Positions 1-6,369 of a stretch of 29,349 nucleotides of DNA are shown one piece after another; positions within the stretch are counted from its first letter, which is position 1; the number at the start of each line of letters is the position of its first letter. The DNA is from JBOGGX01 sp050744245 (lineage in GTDB: Bacteria > Actinomycetota > Acidimicrobiia > Acidimicrobiales > JBOGGX01), in the NCBI GenBank assembly GCA_050744245.1, contig JBOGGX010000155.1:1-29349 (forward strand), given 5' to 3'. Under the pieces are notes generated by a model, which searched no databases, had not been told where the DNA came from, and saw only the letters and a program-made list of their open reading frames with translations. The translations under genes and the position numbers were made by a program.

Positions 1-166
1 GGTGAGGGCAGTGGGCGTCGAACACGTGGACGTCGTCGCCGTCCCGCCAGGCGACCAGGTCCTTGCCGTGGTAGTGGACGGTGGCCACCGGCCCGCCCGG
101 CATCTCGTCGACGCGGCCGGCGGCGAACCAGCCGTACGGAAGGGGGAACGGGAAGCGGTCGAGCAT
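1..166 (-). CDS. Rieske [2Fe-2S] oxygenase, KshA-like, N-terminal fragment (runs off the window)
   Basis: Only the first 55 codons are present; the rest lies left of position 1. The ATG at 166-164 is preceded by a GAGGAG ribosome site. The translation begins MLDRFPFPLPYGWF and ends in FDAHCPH, whose Cys-Pro-His is the first half of the Rieske cluster motif (CxH). The RFPFP.P.GWF opening and the DAHCPH context resemble oxygenase components of the KshA/ring-hydroxylating family, which use a Rieske centre and mononuclear iron to hydroxylate steroids or aromatic rings. The gene starts 20 nt after the acyl-CoA dehydrogenase stop on the same strand, so the two are probably co-transcribed. That pairing fits steroid, fatty-acid or aromatic catabolism, but the substrate cannot be told from this fragment. 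Confidence 0.8.
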   Translation of the reverse strand, partial: MLDRFPFPLPYGWFAAGRVDEMPGGPVATVHYHGKDLVAWRDGDDVHVFDAHCPH

Positions 167-186
167 GGTCGGCTCCTCGTGCCGTC

Positions 187-1119
187 TCAGGCCGGTTGGG
201 GGTCGCGGGGCAGGCCGAGGGCCCGCTCGCCGATGAGGTTGCGCTGGATCTGCTCGGTGCCGCCGCCGATGCGCGACGACCACTGGCCGAGGAACGTGTC
301 CTGCAGGCGGCCGTAGCCGTCGTGGCCGCGGGCGCCCGGGTCACCGCCCTCGAGCAGGCCGTCGCTGTCGAGCACGCGCATGGCCGTGTCGGCGAGGCGC
401 CCCATGAACGTCGACAGACCCAGCTTGATGGCGCTGGCCTCGGGCCCGACCACGCAATCGGCGGGGATGCGCACCTCGTCGAGGTGCACCTCGTTGAAGT
501 GGGCGGCCCGGTTGATCTGCACCAGCGGTCGCACCTCGACACCGGGGGAACGCATGTCGCAGAGGAAGTAGGTGATGCCCTGATGGGGCCGGGACGCCGC
601 ACCGGTGCGGGCGAGCAGGATGCCCCAGTCGGACGCCACGGCGCCGCTGGTCCACACCTTCTGCCCGGTGACCACCCACTCGTCGCCGTCGCGCACGGCC
701 CTGGTGCGGAGCGACGCGACGTCGGACCCGGCGTCCGGCTCGCTCATGCCGATGCACCACATCGAGGTGCCGTCGATGATCCCGGGCAGGAAGCGGCGGC
801 GCTGCTCGGGGGTCCCGAACTGCAGCAGGCTCGGCCCCATCTGCCGGTCGGCGAACCACATGGCCGCGATCGGCGCGCCGTGCTCGATGAGGGCCTCGTA
901 GACGACGAAGCGCTCGATGGGGGGGCGACCATGTCCGCCCTCCTCGACCGGCCAGGTCATGCCGATCCAGCCCCGGTCGCCCAGCTCCCTGGCGAAGGCG
1001 GCCGAGTGGCCGATGATCCAGCCGTTCTCGGGGAAGTCGAGGTTGGCCGCAGCCCTGGTGGCGATCGCGGTCGCCTCGTCGCGGAGCGCGTCGAGCTCGG
1101 GGGCCAGGTCGAAGTCCAC
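187..1119 (-). CDS. Acyl-CoA dehydrogenase-like protein with an apparent internal deletion
   Basis: This 310-aa protein opens with a GTG at 1119. The usual acyl-CoA dehydrogenase layout is clear up to about residue 225: N-terminal helical domain, SEPDAGSD at 127-133 (flavin/substrate contact), GQKVWTSGA at 152-160, and the end of the middle beta domain (RIPADCVVG). It then jumps straight to PEASAIKLGLSTFMGRLAD, which in normal homologues lies in the second half of the C-terminal helical domain. The tail IGGGTEQIQRN...ERALGLPR (284-305) is conserved. Family members are about 380 aa, so roughly 70 residues are missing in frame, including helix G, which carries the catalytic Glu in the isovaleryl-CoA type. 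The position matching the medium-chain-type catalytic Glu is Gly (IGGGT). It may be a non-catalytic partner subunit or a decaying gene. No clear ribosome site is visible. Confidence 0.85.
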   Translation of the reverse strand: MDFDLAPELDALRDEATAIATRAAANLDFPENGWIIGHSAAFARELGDRGWIGMTWPVEEGGHGRPPIERFVVYEALIEHGAPIAAMWFADRQMGPSLLQFGTPEQRRRFLPGIIDGTSMWCIGMSEPDAGSDVASLRTRAVRDGDEWVVTGQKVWTSGAVASDWGILLARTGAASRPHQGITYFLCDMRSPGVEVRPLVQINRAAHFNEVHLDEVRIPADCVVGPEASAIKLGLSTFMGRLADTAMRVLDSDGLLEGGDPGARGHDGYGRLQDTFLGQWSSRIGGGTEQIQRNLIGERALGLPRDPQPA

Positions 1120-1149
1120 GACACGCCGAACCTACTGCCACCCCGCAAA

Positions 1150-1192
1150 CTCGACGCAGCTGCGGTCGAATTCCGGCCACCACTGCGTCGAG
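1150..1192. repeat. 10-bp perfect inverted repeat in a divergent promoter region
   Basis: CTCGACGCAG at 1150-1159 is repeated as its exact reverse complement CTGCGTCGAG at 1183-1192, with 23 nt between. The left arm runs into a further near-palindrome (GCAGCTGC at 1157-1164). The repeat lies between the divergently transcribed acyl-CoA dehydrogenase and DUF559 genes, 45 nt before the plus-strand start. It could be an operator or a small structured repeat; nothing here decides between them. Confidence 0.5.
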
Positions 1193-1237
1193 AATGAGAC
1201 GCCCTTGCATCTGTAGTGCTATGACAGTCAATCTCAT

Positions 1238-2176
1238 GTGATGAAGAACGCCGATCTGATGGCCATCGAACTGTCGAGCCGGCAGCACGGAGCCTTCGCG
1301 GGCTGGCAGCTCGACAACGCCGGAGTTCCGCAGGCGGCCCGGCAACGCCGCCTACGGAGTGGTGTGTGGCGGCGGCTGCTTCGTGACGTCTACGGCCTTC
1401 CGGGTGTCACCCCGTCCCATGAACAGAACCTGTGGGCGGCCTGGCTCGCGGTCGGGCCGCATTCCGTGGTCTCCCACGAGTCGGCGGCCGAGCTGCACGG
1501 CATCCCCAATGTCATGCGGGGCCGGCTCGTGCTCACCGTGCCCCACAGCGGCTGGCATCGGATTCCGGGGTCCTTCGTCCACCAGTTGAACGACGTCTGG
1601 CCCGACCATCGCGCGGAGGTCGGCGGGCTGCCGGTCACCACACCGGCGCGAACGATCGTCGACCTGGCCGCGGTCGTACACACGACCCGGCTGCGGCACA
1701 TCGTGGAGGACGCCAAGCACGCCGGACTGACGTCGTGCGAGGCGGTCGGCCAATGCCTGGCATCGGTGGCGAGACGAGGCAAGCCGGGCGTTCGTTCGCT
1801 GACCCTCGTGCTCGATCGGCTCGGTCCGGGCCCGTCGCTGACGACGAGCGCGCTGGAGCGGATGACGCTCGATCTGCTGCACGGCAGCGGCCTCCCGATG
1901 CCGGTCGGGCAGTTCCCGTTTCCTGGGCGCCAGTTCGTGGCCGGCTGCGTCGACTTCGCGTACCCCGAGGCCAAGTTGATCCTCGAGACCGACGGTCGGC
2001 GCTGGCACTCGCGCATCAAGGAGCTCACCCGCGACCGGGAGCGCGACCTCGAGGCGGCCCGGGACGGATGGCAGACCCTGCGGTTCCTCTACGAGCACGT
2101 CACCGCGGATTCCCAGGGCACGCTCGACACCATCCGAGTCGTTCTCGTCGAGCGCCTCGCGCTGCTGGCGTCCTGA
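1238..2176 (+). CDS. DUF559-type protein with AbiEi-like winged-helix N-terminus
   Basis: A 312-aa protein. Residues about 8-60 look like the winged-helix region found at the N-terminus of AbiEi-type and related proteins (SSRQHGAFAGWQLDNAGV ... WRRLLRDVYGLPG). The C-terminus (about 235-300) is a DUF559/Vsr-like PD-(D/E)xK nuclease fold: VDFAYP with Asp239, then LILETDG with Glu250 and Asp252, a basic helix (RERDLEAARDGW) and a final strand LRFLYEHV. This architecture is common and multi-copy in actinobacteria, and its function is unknown. No toxin partner of the AbiE kind is adjacent, so calling it an antitoxin would be wrong. Starts at GTG 1238, ATG 1241 and ATG 1259 are all possible; none has a ribosome site. 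The stop lies 4 nt from the convergent DUF971 gene. Confidence 0.8.
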   Translation: MMKNADLMAIELSSRQHGAFAGWQLDNAGVPQAARQRRLRSGVWRRLLRDVYGLPGVTPSHEQNLWAAWLAVGPHSVVSHESAAELHGIPNVMRGRLVLTVPHSGWHRIPGSFVHQLNDVWPDHRAEVGGLPVTTPARTIVDLAAVVHTTRLRHIVEDAKHAGLTSCEAVGQCLASVARRGKPGVRSLTLVLDRLGPGPSLTTSALERMTLDLLHGSGLPMPVGQFPFPGRQFVAGCVDFAYPEAKLILETDGRRWHSRIKELTRDRERDLEAARDGWQTLRFLYEHVTADSQGTLDTIRVVLVERLALLAS

Positions 2177-2180
2177 ATGG

Positions 2181-2528
2181 CTACCCCAGCCCGGAGTCGG
2201 CGCCGAACGCGCTCGACGCCGTGCCCGCCTCGCACCACCGCCGCAACGACTCGAACGGGTAGATGCCGGTCGAGTGCCCGTCGCTCCACGTGATGCGCAG
2301 GCCCCAGGCCCCGATCAACTCGGCGTCGGCGATGGCGAGCGGTCGCCCGACCGCCGGCCGCCACGGCTCCCGACCCTGTTCCCTGGCATTGCGGCAGCCG
2401 GCGCACGGGCACGCCATGCGCAGCTCGACCAGCTCGTAACGGCAGGCCCGCCCGTCGGCGAAGGTCACCTCGACGTGTGAGTCGCGGTCGACGGTGATGG
2501 ACGCAACATCGGTCGGGTCGGCGGCCAT
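2181..2528 (-). CDS. DUF971 protein (gamma-butyrobetaine-hydroxylase N-terminal-like domain)
   Basis: A 115-aa single-domain protein. The family hallmarks are the strand VTFADGRACRYELVELR, the cysteine cluster CPCAGC (Cys40, Cys42, Cys45) and the C-terminal WSDGHSTGIYPFESLRRWCE (81-100). Free-standing DUF971 proteins are small, sometimes found next to Fe-S and Mrp genes, and related to the N-terminal domain of gamma-butyrobetaine hydroxylase; the cysteines plausibly bind metal. No Fe-S assembly gene is adjacent here, so no pathway can be given. The ATG at 2528 lies back to back with the GNAT gene (33 nt between starts). Confidence 0.88.
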   Translation of the reverse strand: MAADPTDVASITVDRDSHVEVTFADGRACRYELVELRMACPCAGCRNAREQGREPWRPAVGRPLAIADAELIGAWGLRITWSDGHSTGIYPFESLRRWCEAGTASSAFGADSGLG

Positions 2529-2548
2529 GGCAGATGCTGTTCTATCGC

Positions 2549-2554
2549 TACCCT
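2549..2554 (+). promoter_or_regulatory. -10 box of a leaderless promoter for the GNAT gene
   Basis: TACCCT fits the actinobacterial TANNNT -10 pattern and ends 7 nt before the ATG at 2562, so transcription should begin at or next to the start codon. No ribosome site is present upstream of that ATG, as expected for a leaderless mRNA. Confidence 0.55.
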
Positions 2555-2561
2555 CGCCTGG

Positions 2562-3056
2562 ATGGAGATCCGGCCGGTGCGGCCCGAGGAGTACGAACGG
2601 CTGGGCGCGATCACGGTCAACGCCTACCGCGTACTCGACGGCCACGTCGTCGAGCCGGAGTACGAGGCCCAACTCGCCGACATCGGCAGTCGGGCCGAGG
2701 CGCCCGCCACGGTCGTCCTCGCCGCGGTCGACGACGACGACCGGGTGCTCGGCGGCGTCACCTACGTCCGCGACCGGACCTCCCCGATGGCCGAGCACGT
2801 CATCGACGCCGCGGCCAGCATCCGCATGCTCGCGGTCGATCCGGCCGCCCAGGGTCAAGGCGTTGGCCGGCGGCTGACCCAGGCGTGCATCGCCCGGGCC
2901 CGCGCCGACGGCGCACGCGTGCTGGTGCTGCACTCGACCACCTGGATGACGGCCGCGCACCGGCTGTACGAGACCCTCGGCTTCCAGCGCGATCCGGAGC
3001 GCGACTTCACTCCGGTGCCGCGGGTCCAGCTCATGGCCTTCCGCCTCGGGCTCTAA
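2562..3056 (+). CDS. GNAT-family N-acetyltransferase
   Basis: A 164-aa single-domain acetyltransferase that transfers an acetyl group from acetyl-CoA to an amine; its acceptor is unknown. The fold order is intact: N-terminal strand MEIRPVRPEEYERL, central beta strands, then motif A IRMLAVDPAAQGQGVGRRL at about 87-105, whose Q-G-Q-G-V-G loop binds the CoA pyrophosphate, and motif B with the Tyr of AHRLYETLGF. Length matches the family. Its stop overlaps the stop of the convergent oxidoreductase gene (shared bases 3053-3056). Expression is probably from the leaderless promoter just upstream. Confidence 0.92.
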   Translation: MEIRPVRPEEYERLGAITVNAYRVLDGHVVEPEYEAQLADIGSRAEAPATVVLAAVDDDDRVLGGVTYVRDRTSPMAEHVIDAAASIRMLAVDPAAQGQGVGRRLTQACIARARADGARVLVLHSTTWMTAAHRLYETLGFQRDPERDFTPVPRVQLMAFRLGL

Positions 3057-4003
3057 GCCCGGACGAGAACGACTCGCCCGAGCTTGCCGCCCGCCTCGAA
3101 GCGCTCGTAGGCGGCCTGGGCCTCCGCCATGGGGAACGTGTCGGCGATCGGGACTGTGATCCGGCCCGCGTCGATCAGCGGGAGCACCTGCCGCTCGATG
3201 CGCCGCGCTGCGTCGGCCTTGTCCTCCAACGATCGGCTGCGCAGGGTCGACCCCATGATCCGCGCCCGCTTGGCCATGAGCGCCATCAGGTTGATCTCGG
3301 CCGTCGCGCCGGCGCCGACCCCGATGATCGCCAACCGGCCGAGCATCGCCAGCGCGTCGAGGTTGGCCGCCAGGTTGACCGCGCCGACGAGCTCGAGGAT
3401 GACGTCGAATGGCCCGTGCCGGCCGAACTCCTCCGGCCCCACCGCCATGACGCCGCCACCGCCGAGCGCCGCCACCTTCGAGCGGAGAGCCTCGTTGCGC
3501 ACCGTGGCCGTCACCCTGGCCCCGGCCGCCGCGGCCAGCTCGACCGCGGCCGTTCCCACGCCGCCCGCAGCCCCGTGGATGCAGACCCGCTCGCCCATGG
3601 CCAACCCGCACTGGGTGAACAGGGCGTCGTGGGCCGTGGTGTAGTTCTCGGGGAACGCGCCGGCCGCCGCCCATGACATGGCTTCCGGCACCGGCAGGGC
3701 GAGCCGCTCGTGGACGACAGCGAGCTCGGCCTGGCCGGCGCCGGGCACGACGGCCATGACCCGGTCGCCGATCGAGAACCGATTGACCCGCGACCCGACC
3801 TCGACGACCGAGCCGGCCAGGTCGAGACCGGGGATGTCGGGCGGGGTCCCGGGGGGCGGCGGGTACAGACCGTCGCGCTGCAGCACGTCGGCCCTGGACA
3901 CCCCTCCGGCCCGCACATCGACCAGCAGCTCACTCGGCGCCGGCCGAGGGTCGGGATGCTCCCGCCATTCGAGCCGCCGGTCGACGATCGTGACGGCGTA
4001 CAC
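3053..4003 (-). CDS. NAD(P)H:quinone oxidoreductase-like enzyme (zinc-free MDR family, PIG3-like)
   Basis: A 316-aa medium-chain dehydrogenase/reductase. The GroES-like catalytic domain covers about 1-120 (PGLDLAGSVVEVG at 58-70) and the Rossmann domain follows, with HGAAGGVGTAAVELA (143-157) as the dinucleotide motif. The FPENYTTAHDALF segment (117-129) is typical of the PIG3/TIGR02824 quinone oxidoreductase group. The Cys/His ligands of zinc-dependent alcohol dehydrogenases are absent, so one-electron or two-electron reduction of a quinone or enone with NADPH is expected. It is the last gene of the citrate synthase operon; its GTG at 4003 follows the selenoprotein stop by 5 nt, implying co-translation. 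The pairing with a thioredoxin-like Rdx protein suggests redox protection. Confidence 0.88.
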   Translation of the reverse strand: MYAVTIVDRRLEWREHPDPRPAPSELLVDVRAGGVSRADVLQRDGLYPPPPGTPPDIPGLDLAGSVVEVGSRVNRFSIGDRVMAVVPGAGQAELAVVHERLALPVPEAMSWAAAGAFPENYTTAHDALFTQCGLAMGERVCIHGAAGGVGTAAVELAAAAGARVTATVRNEALRSKVAALGGGGVMAVGPEEFGRHGPFDVILELVGAVNLAANLDALAMLGRLAIIGVGAGATAEINLMALMAKRARIMGSTLRSRSLEDKADAARRIERQVLPLIDAGRITVPIADTFPMAEAQAAYERFEAGGKLGRVVLVRA

Positions 4004-4008
4004 GACGC

Positions 4009-4287
4009 CTACTTGCCGTAGATCTCTGGGCCGATGCGGTCGCGAACGACCCCGGCCACCTCGCCCGGTGCCGCGTGGCGCCCGGTGGCCACCTTGGAGT
4101 AGATCAGCTCACCGTCCATGGTGACCTCGAAGCGGCCCTTCGTGCCCGACACCAGCCGGATGTCCTCGATGATGGGCGCCCACTTGTGCAGCAGTTCGGC
4201 CGCCAGACCGACGGCCCGGTCGACGTAGTTTCACGGGACGCAGAACTCGATCATCAACCGGTGCCGCGGGTCGAGCATGGCGCCCAT
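4009..4287 (-). CDS. SelW/Rdx-family selenoprotein with in-frame UGA at the CxxU position
   Basis: Reading through one in-frame TGA (4233-4231) gives a 92-aa SelW/SelT/SelH-type (Rdx) protein with a thioredoxin-like fold: MGAMLDPRHRLMIEFCVP, then U19, then NYVDRAVGLAAELL. Everything after the TGA matches the family: WAPIIEDIRLVSG, KGRFEVTMDGELIYSK, GRHAAPGEV, and a C-terminal IGPEIYGK. In Rdx proteins the redox motif is CxxC or CxxU, and the TGA sits exactly at the last position of C16-V-P-U19. A SECIS-like hairpin follows 14 nt downstream. I therefore read UGA as selenocysteine. The alternative is a Cys-to-stop mutation. The start may be ATG 4287 or ATG 4278. It lies between a rhomboid gene and a quinone reductase gene on one operon. 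Ordinary gene callers would miss it or split it. Confidence 0.85.
4198..4216 (-). promoter_or_regulatory. Bacterial SECIS-like hairpin downstream of the UGA codon
   Basis: On the mRNA strand the sequence folds as GGCCGUC, loop GGUCU, GGCGGCC: seven contiguous pairs (one U-G) closing a five-base loop. The pentaloop GGUCU is the same as that in the E. coli fdhF SECIS element recognised by SelB. It starts 14 nt after the UGA, with the loop 21 nt after it, close to the 18 nt of fdhF as I recall it. It is also coding sequence (residues 24-30), so some constraint comes from the protein. Confidence 0.7.
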
Positions 4288-4311
4288 CTTTCCCGAACTT
4301 GCCGTGGTTGG

Positions 4312-4327
4312 TTCCCATTTCTGGGAA
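4312..4327 (-). other. Small hairpin with GAAA tetraloop between rhomboid and selenoprotein genes
   Basis: On the minus-strand transcript, UUCCCA-GAAA-UGGGAA forms a perfect 6-bp stem capped by a GNRA tetraloop, starting 4 nt after the rhomboid stop codon. No U-run follows, so it is not a standard intrinsic terminator. It could be an RNA-processing or stabilising element inside the operon. The segment is unusually AT-rich for this window. Confidence 0.45.
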
Positions 4328-4331
4328 AGAT

Positions 4332-5225
4332 TCACCGAACATTCGGATGGGCCGACGCCCCCGGGGCTGGCGCCGCCGGGCCTGGCAGCGAGGCGCCGGG
4401 GCCGGGGCGGCGGGCGCCGGGCAGGGCGAGAAGGGCGCCGGCCAGCATCCCGCCGACGTGGGCCTCCCAGGCGACCGAGAGCGCCTGTTCGGGCACCAGC
4501 ACCTCGGCCAGCCCGTACACCAGGAACTGGCTGAGGAAGTAGATGCCGAGCACGATCAGGGCGGGGACGAAGACGGCCTGCAACAGACATCCGGTCGGCA
4601 TGTACATCAGCACGTGGGATCGGCGGTTGAACACGACGTAGGCCCCCAGCACGCCGGAGATCGCGCCAGACGCCCCAACCAGCGGGATGGCGCTGCCCGG
4701 GTTGAGCACGGTGAAGGTGGCCACCGCGGCCACGCCGGTCACGAGATAGAGCAGGAGAAAGAGCACGTGGCCGAGCCGGGCCTCGACCGCCCGCCCGAAC
4801 ACCCACAGGAACGCCAGGTTGCCCACCAGGTGGAGGATCCCGCCGTGCAGGAACATCGACGTGAGCACCGACAACGCGACCACCTTGCCCTCGGGCAGCT
4901 CGGCGCCGATCTCGTCGAGCACCTGCTCGAGCTCCGCGACGCTGTCGCGGTCGCAGCTGGCCCCGTCGGCCAGCGACGTGAGCTCGTCGACCTCGCAGGA
5001 GATGACGCCGTGCTCCAGCGTGAACTCGAAGGACTCGTCGAAGTCGTCGATGGCCTCGTCGATGCTGCGGCTCGGCACCAGAGGGAGGCCGTCGAGGAAG
5101 CCCTGCTGGTCGAACCGGGGCTGGAGGAAGAGGAAGACGACGACGTTGGCCGCGATCAGCCCCCACGTCACCCAGGGGATGCGAGGGATCTTCGAGTCGT
5201 CGTAGAGCGGGATCGGCGCAGCCAC
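4332..5225 (-). CDS. Rhomboid-family intramembrane serine protease
   Basis: A 297-aa polytopic membrane protease that cleaves transmembrane segments of other proteins. It shows a first helix (about 18-35), a long extramembrane insertion (about 36-112, acidic), then the catalytic core: FLHGGILHLVGNLAFLWVFG (126-144) with the oxyanion residues His127 and Asn136, the nucleophile in GASGAISG (Ser186) and the general base in EAHVGGMLAG (His256). The C-terminal 30 residues are Pro/Gly/Ala-rich and probably cytoplasmic and disordered. The GTG start at 5225 follows the RDD stop by one base, so translation is coupled. The insertion between helix 1 and the core is longer than in E. coli GlpG and contains two Cys (77, 91). 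The substrate is unknown. Confidence 0.93.
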   Translation of the reverse strand: MAAPIPLYDDSKIPRIPWVTWGLIAANVVVFLFLQPRFDQQGFLDGLPLVPSRSIDEAIDDFDESFEFTLEHGVISCEVDELTSLADGASCDRDSVAELEQVLDEIGAELPEGKVVALSVLTSMFLHGGILHLVGNLAFLWVFGRAVEARLGHVLFLLLYLVTGVAAVATFTVLNPGSAIPLVGASGAISGVLGAYVVFNRRSHVLMYMPTGCLLQAVFVPALIVLGIYFLSQFLVYGLAEVLVPEQALSVAWEAHVGGMLAGALLALPGARRPGPGASLPGPAAPAPGASAHPNVR

Positions 5226-5226
5226 C

Positions 5227-6369
5227 TCAGGTCCTCAGCCGGGCCGCGATCTCGGCCGCCGACGCGGGCGAGTCGTGGAGTCGGGGATGGGCGTCGGCCA
5301 CCCGGATGACGACGGTGTGGCCGGCGTGGTCGTGCAATCCCCGCCACCGGGGCGAGGCCACGACCCAGATCCACAGTCCAATTTGGACTAGCGGGACGTA
5401 CACCAGCGTGAGCACCAGCGCCCGGGCCAGCGCCCGCCCGGTGCTCGGCCACCGACCGGTGTCGACGTCGACCACCCGCAGCCCGGCCAGGTGGTGGCCA
5501 TCGGTGCCGCCGCGACGGTGGATGGCAATGGTCTCGTCGACGACGAACCCGATCAGGAAGACGGCGCTGGCCGCCAGCACCAGCCACCCGATGGGGAAGA
5601 TGCTGACGATGCCGAGCAGCACCGTCACCAGCACGAGCAGCACGACCGAGCCCTCCAGCCGGTAGAGCCGAGCGCGCACCCGGAGGTCGATCGAGCCGGT
5701 GGGGGCGAACGGCGTCGGGGGTGGCGGGCGCTCGCCGGCCTCGAACCGGAGCAGCTCGTGGCGCCGGATCGGCGGCGTGGCCCGCTCGACGACGAACGTG
5801 CCCGACCGCCGGTCGTGCAACCCGCGGCGGTTGGGTGACACGAGCGCCGAGCCGACGATGATCGGCAATGGCAGCACCGCGCACACGAAGAAGGCGACCA
5901 TCAGCCCGCGTTCGGCGGCGGCGGCGAAGGACACGCGGGTGTCGCGCCGGTCGAGCCCGATGACCCGGACGCCGGTGGCCAGCTTGCCGGCCGTCCCACC
6001 CCAGGCGGCCACGCAGATCGTCTCGTAGGCGGCCACCACCAGCAGTCCGGCCACCCAATTCAGTGCGGGCCGCAGCGGAGCGATGGCCGACACCACCGTG
6101 GTGGTGAGGAAGAACAGGACGATCTCGACGGTGATGTCGATGGCCCGGGCGCCGACCCGGTGTCCCCACTCGGCGGCCGGCCCGCCGCCGCGGGCCCACA
6201 CCCACCCGGCGGCGTCGGTCCACACCCACGACGCCGTCGGCCTGGCCCGTCGAAGCGGCTGGCGGTACCACGGCCGATAGTCAGGAACCGGGTAACCCCA
6301 CGGCGGGTAGCCGTAGGGAGGAGGCGGCGACGGCCGAGGCGCGCCGGGAGGCGGGGGGAATCCGCTCAG
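5227..6369 (-). CDS. Tandem RDD-domain membrane protein, start codon probably CTG
   Basis: A protein of about 380 aa with a Pro/Tyr-rich N-terminus (PPPPYGYPPWGYPVPDY) and two RDD units. The first, from about residue 68 (EWGHRVGARAIDITVEIV), contains GTAGKLATGVRVIG and ends RRGLHDRRSGTFVV. The second, in the C-terminal half, contains GHHLAGLRVVDVD and ends RWRGLHDHAGHTVVIR. RDD proteins are small membrane proteins, some linked to ion exchange; this one's role is unknown. No ATG, GTG or TTG exists in frame near the citrate synthase stop. The best candidate is CTG at 6369-6367, overlapping that stop as CTGA, the same stop-start geometry used by ATGA/GTGA junctions elsewhere in this window. The first in-frame GTG (6225) would delete the Pro/Tyr-rich segment, which looks truly coding. 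The start is uncertain; the gene is not. Confidence 0.82.
   Translation of the reverse strand: MSGFPPPPGAPRPSPPPPYGYPPWGYPVPDYRPWYRQPLRRARPTASWVWTDAAGWVWARGGGPAAEWGHRVGARAIDITVEIVLFFLTTTVVSAIAPLRPALNWVAGLLVVAAYETICVAAWGGTAGKLATGVRVIGLDRRDTRVSFAAAAERGLMVAFFVCAVLPLPIIVGSALVSPNRRGLHDRRSGTFVVERATPPIRRHELLRFEAGERPPPPTPFAPTGSIDLRVRARLYRLEGSVVLLVLVTVLLGIVSIFPIGWLVLAASAVFLIGFVVDETIAIHRRGGTDGHHLAGLRVVDVDTGRWPSTGRALARALVLTLVYVPLVQIGLWIWVVASPRWRGLHDHAGHTVVIRVADAHPRLHDSPASAAEIAARLRT

Noticed and set aside
1205..1225. TTGCAT and TATGAC as a promoter for the DUF559 gene
   Set aside because: The boxes are only 9 nt apart, too close for a sigma-70-type promoter, and TATGAC lacks the final T of TANNNT.
1238..2176. 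Type IV toxin-antitoxin (AbiE) system
   Set aside because: Only an AbiEi-like N-terminal domain is present; no AbiEii nucleotidyltransferase gene is adjacent and the C-terminus is a DUF559 nuclease-like domain.
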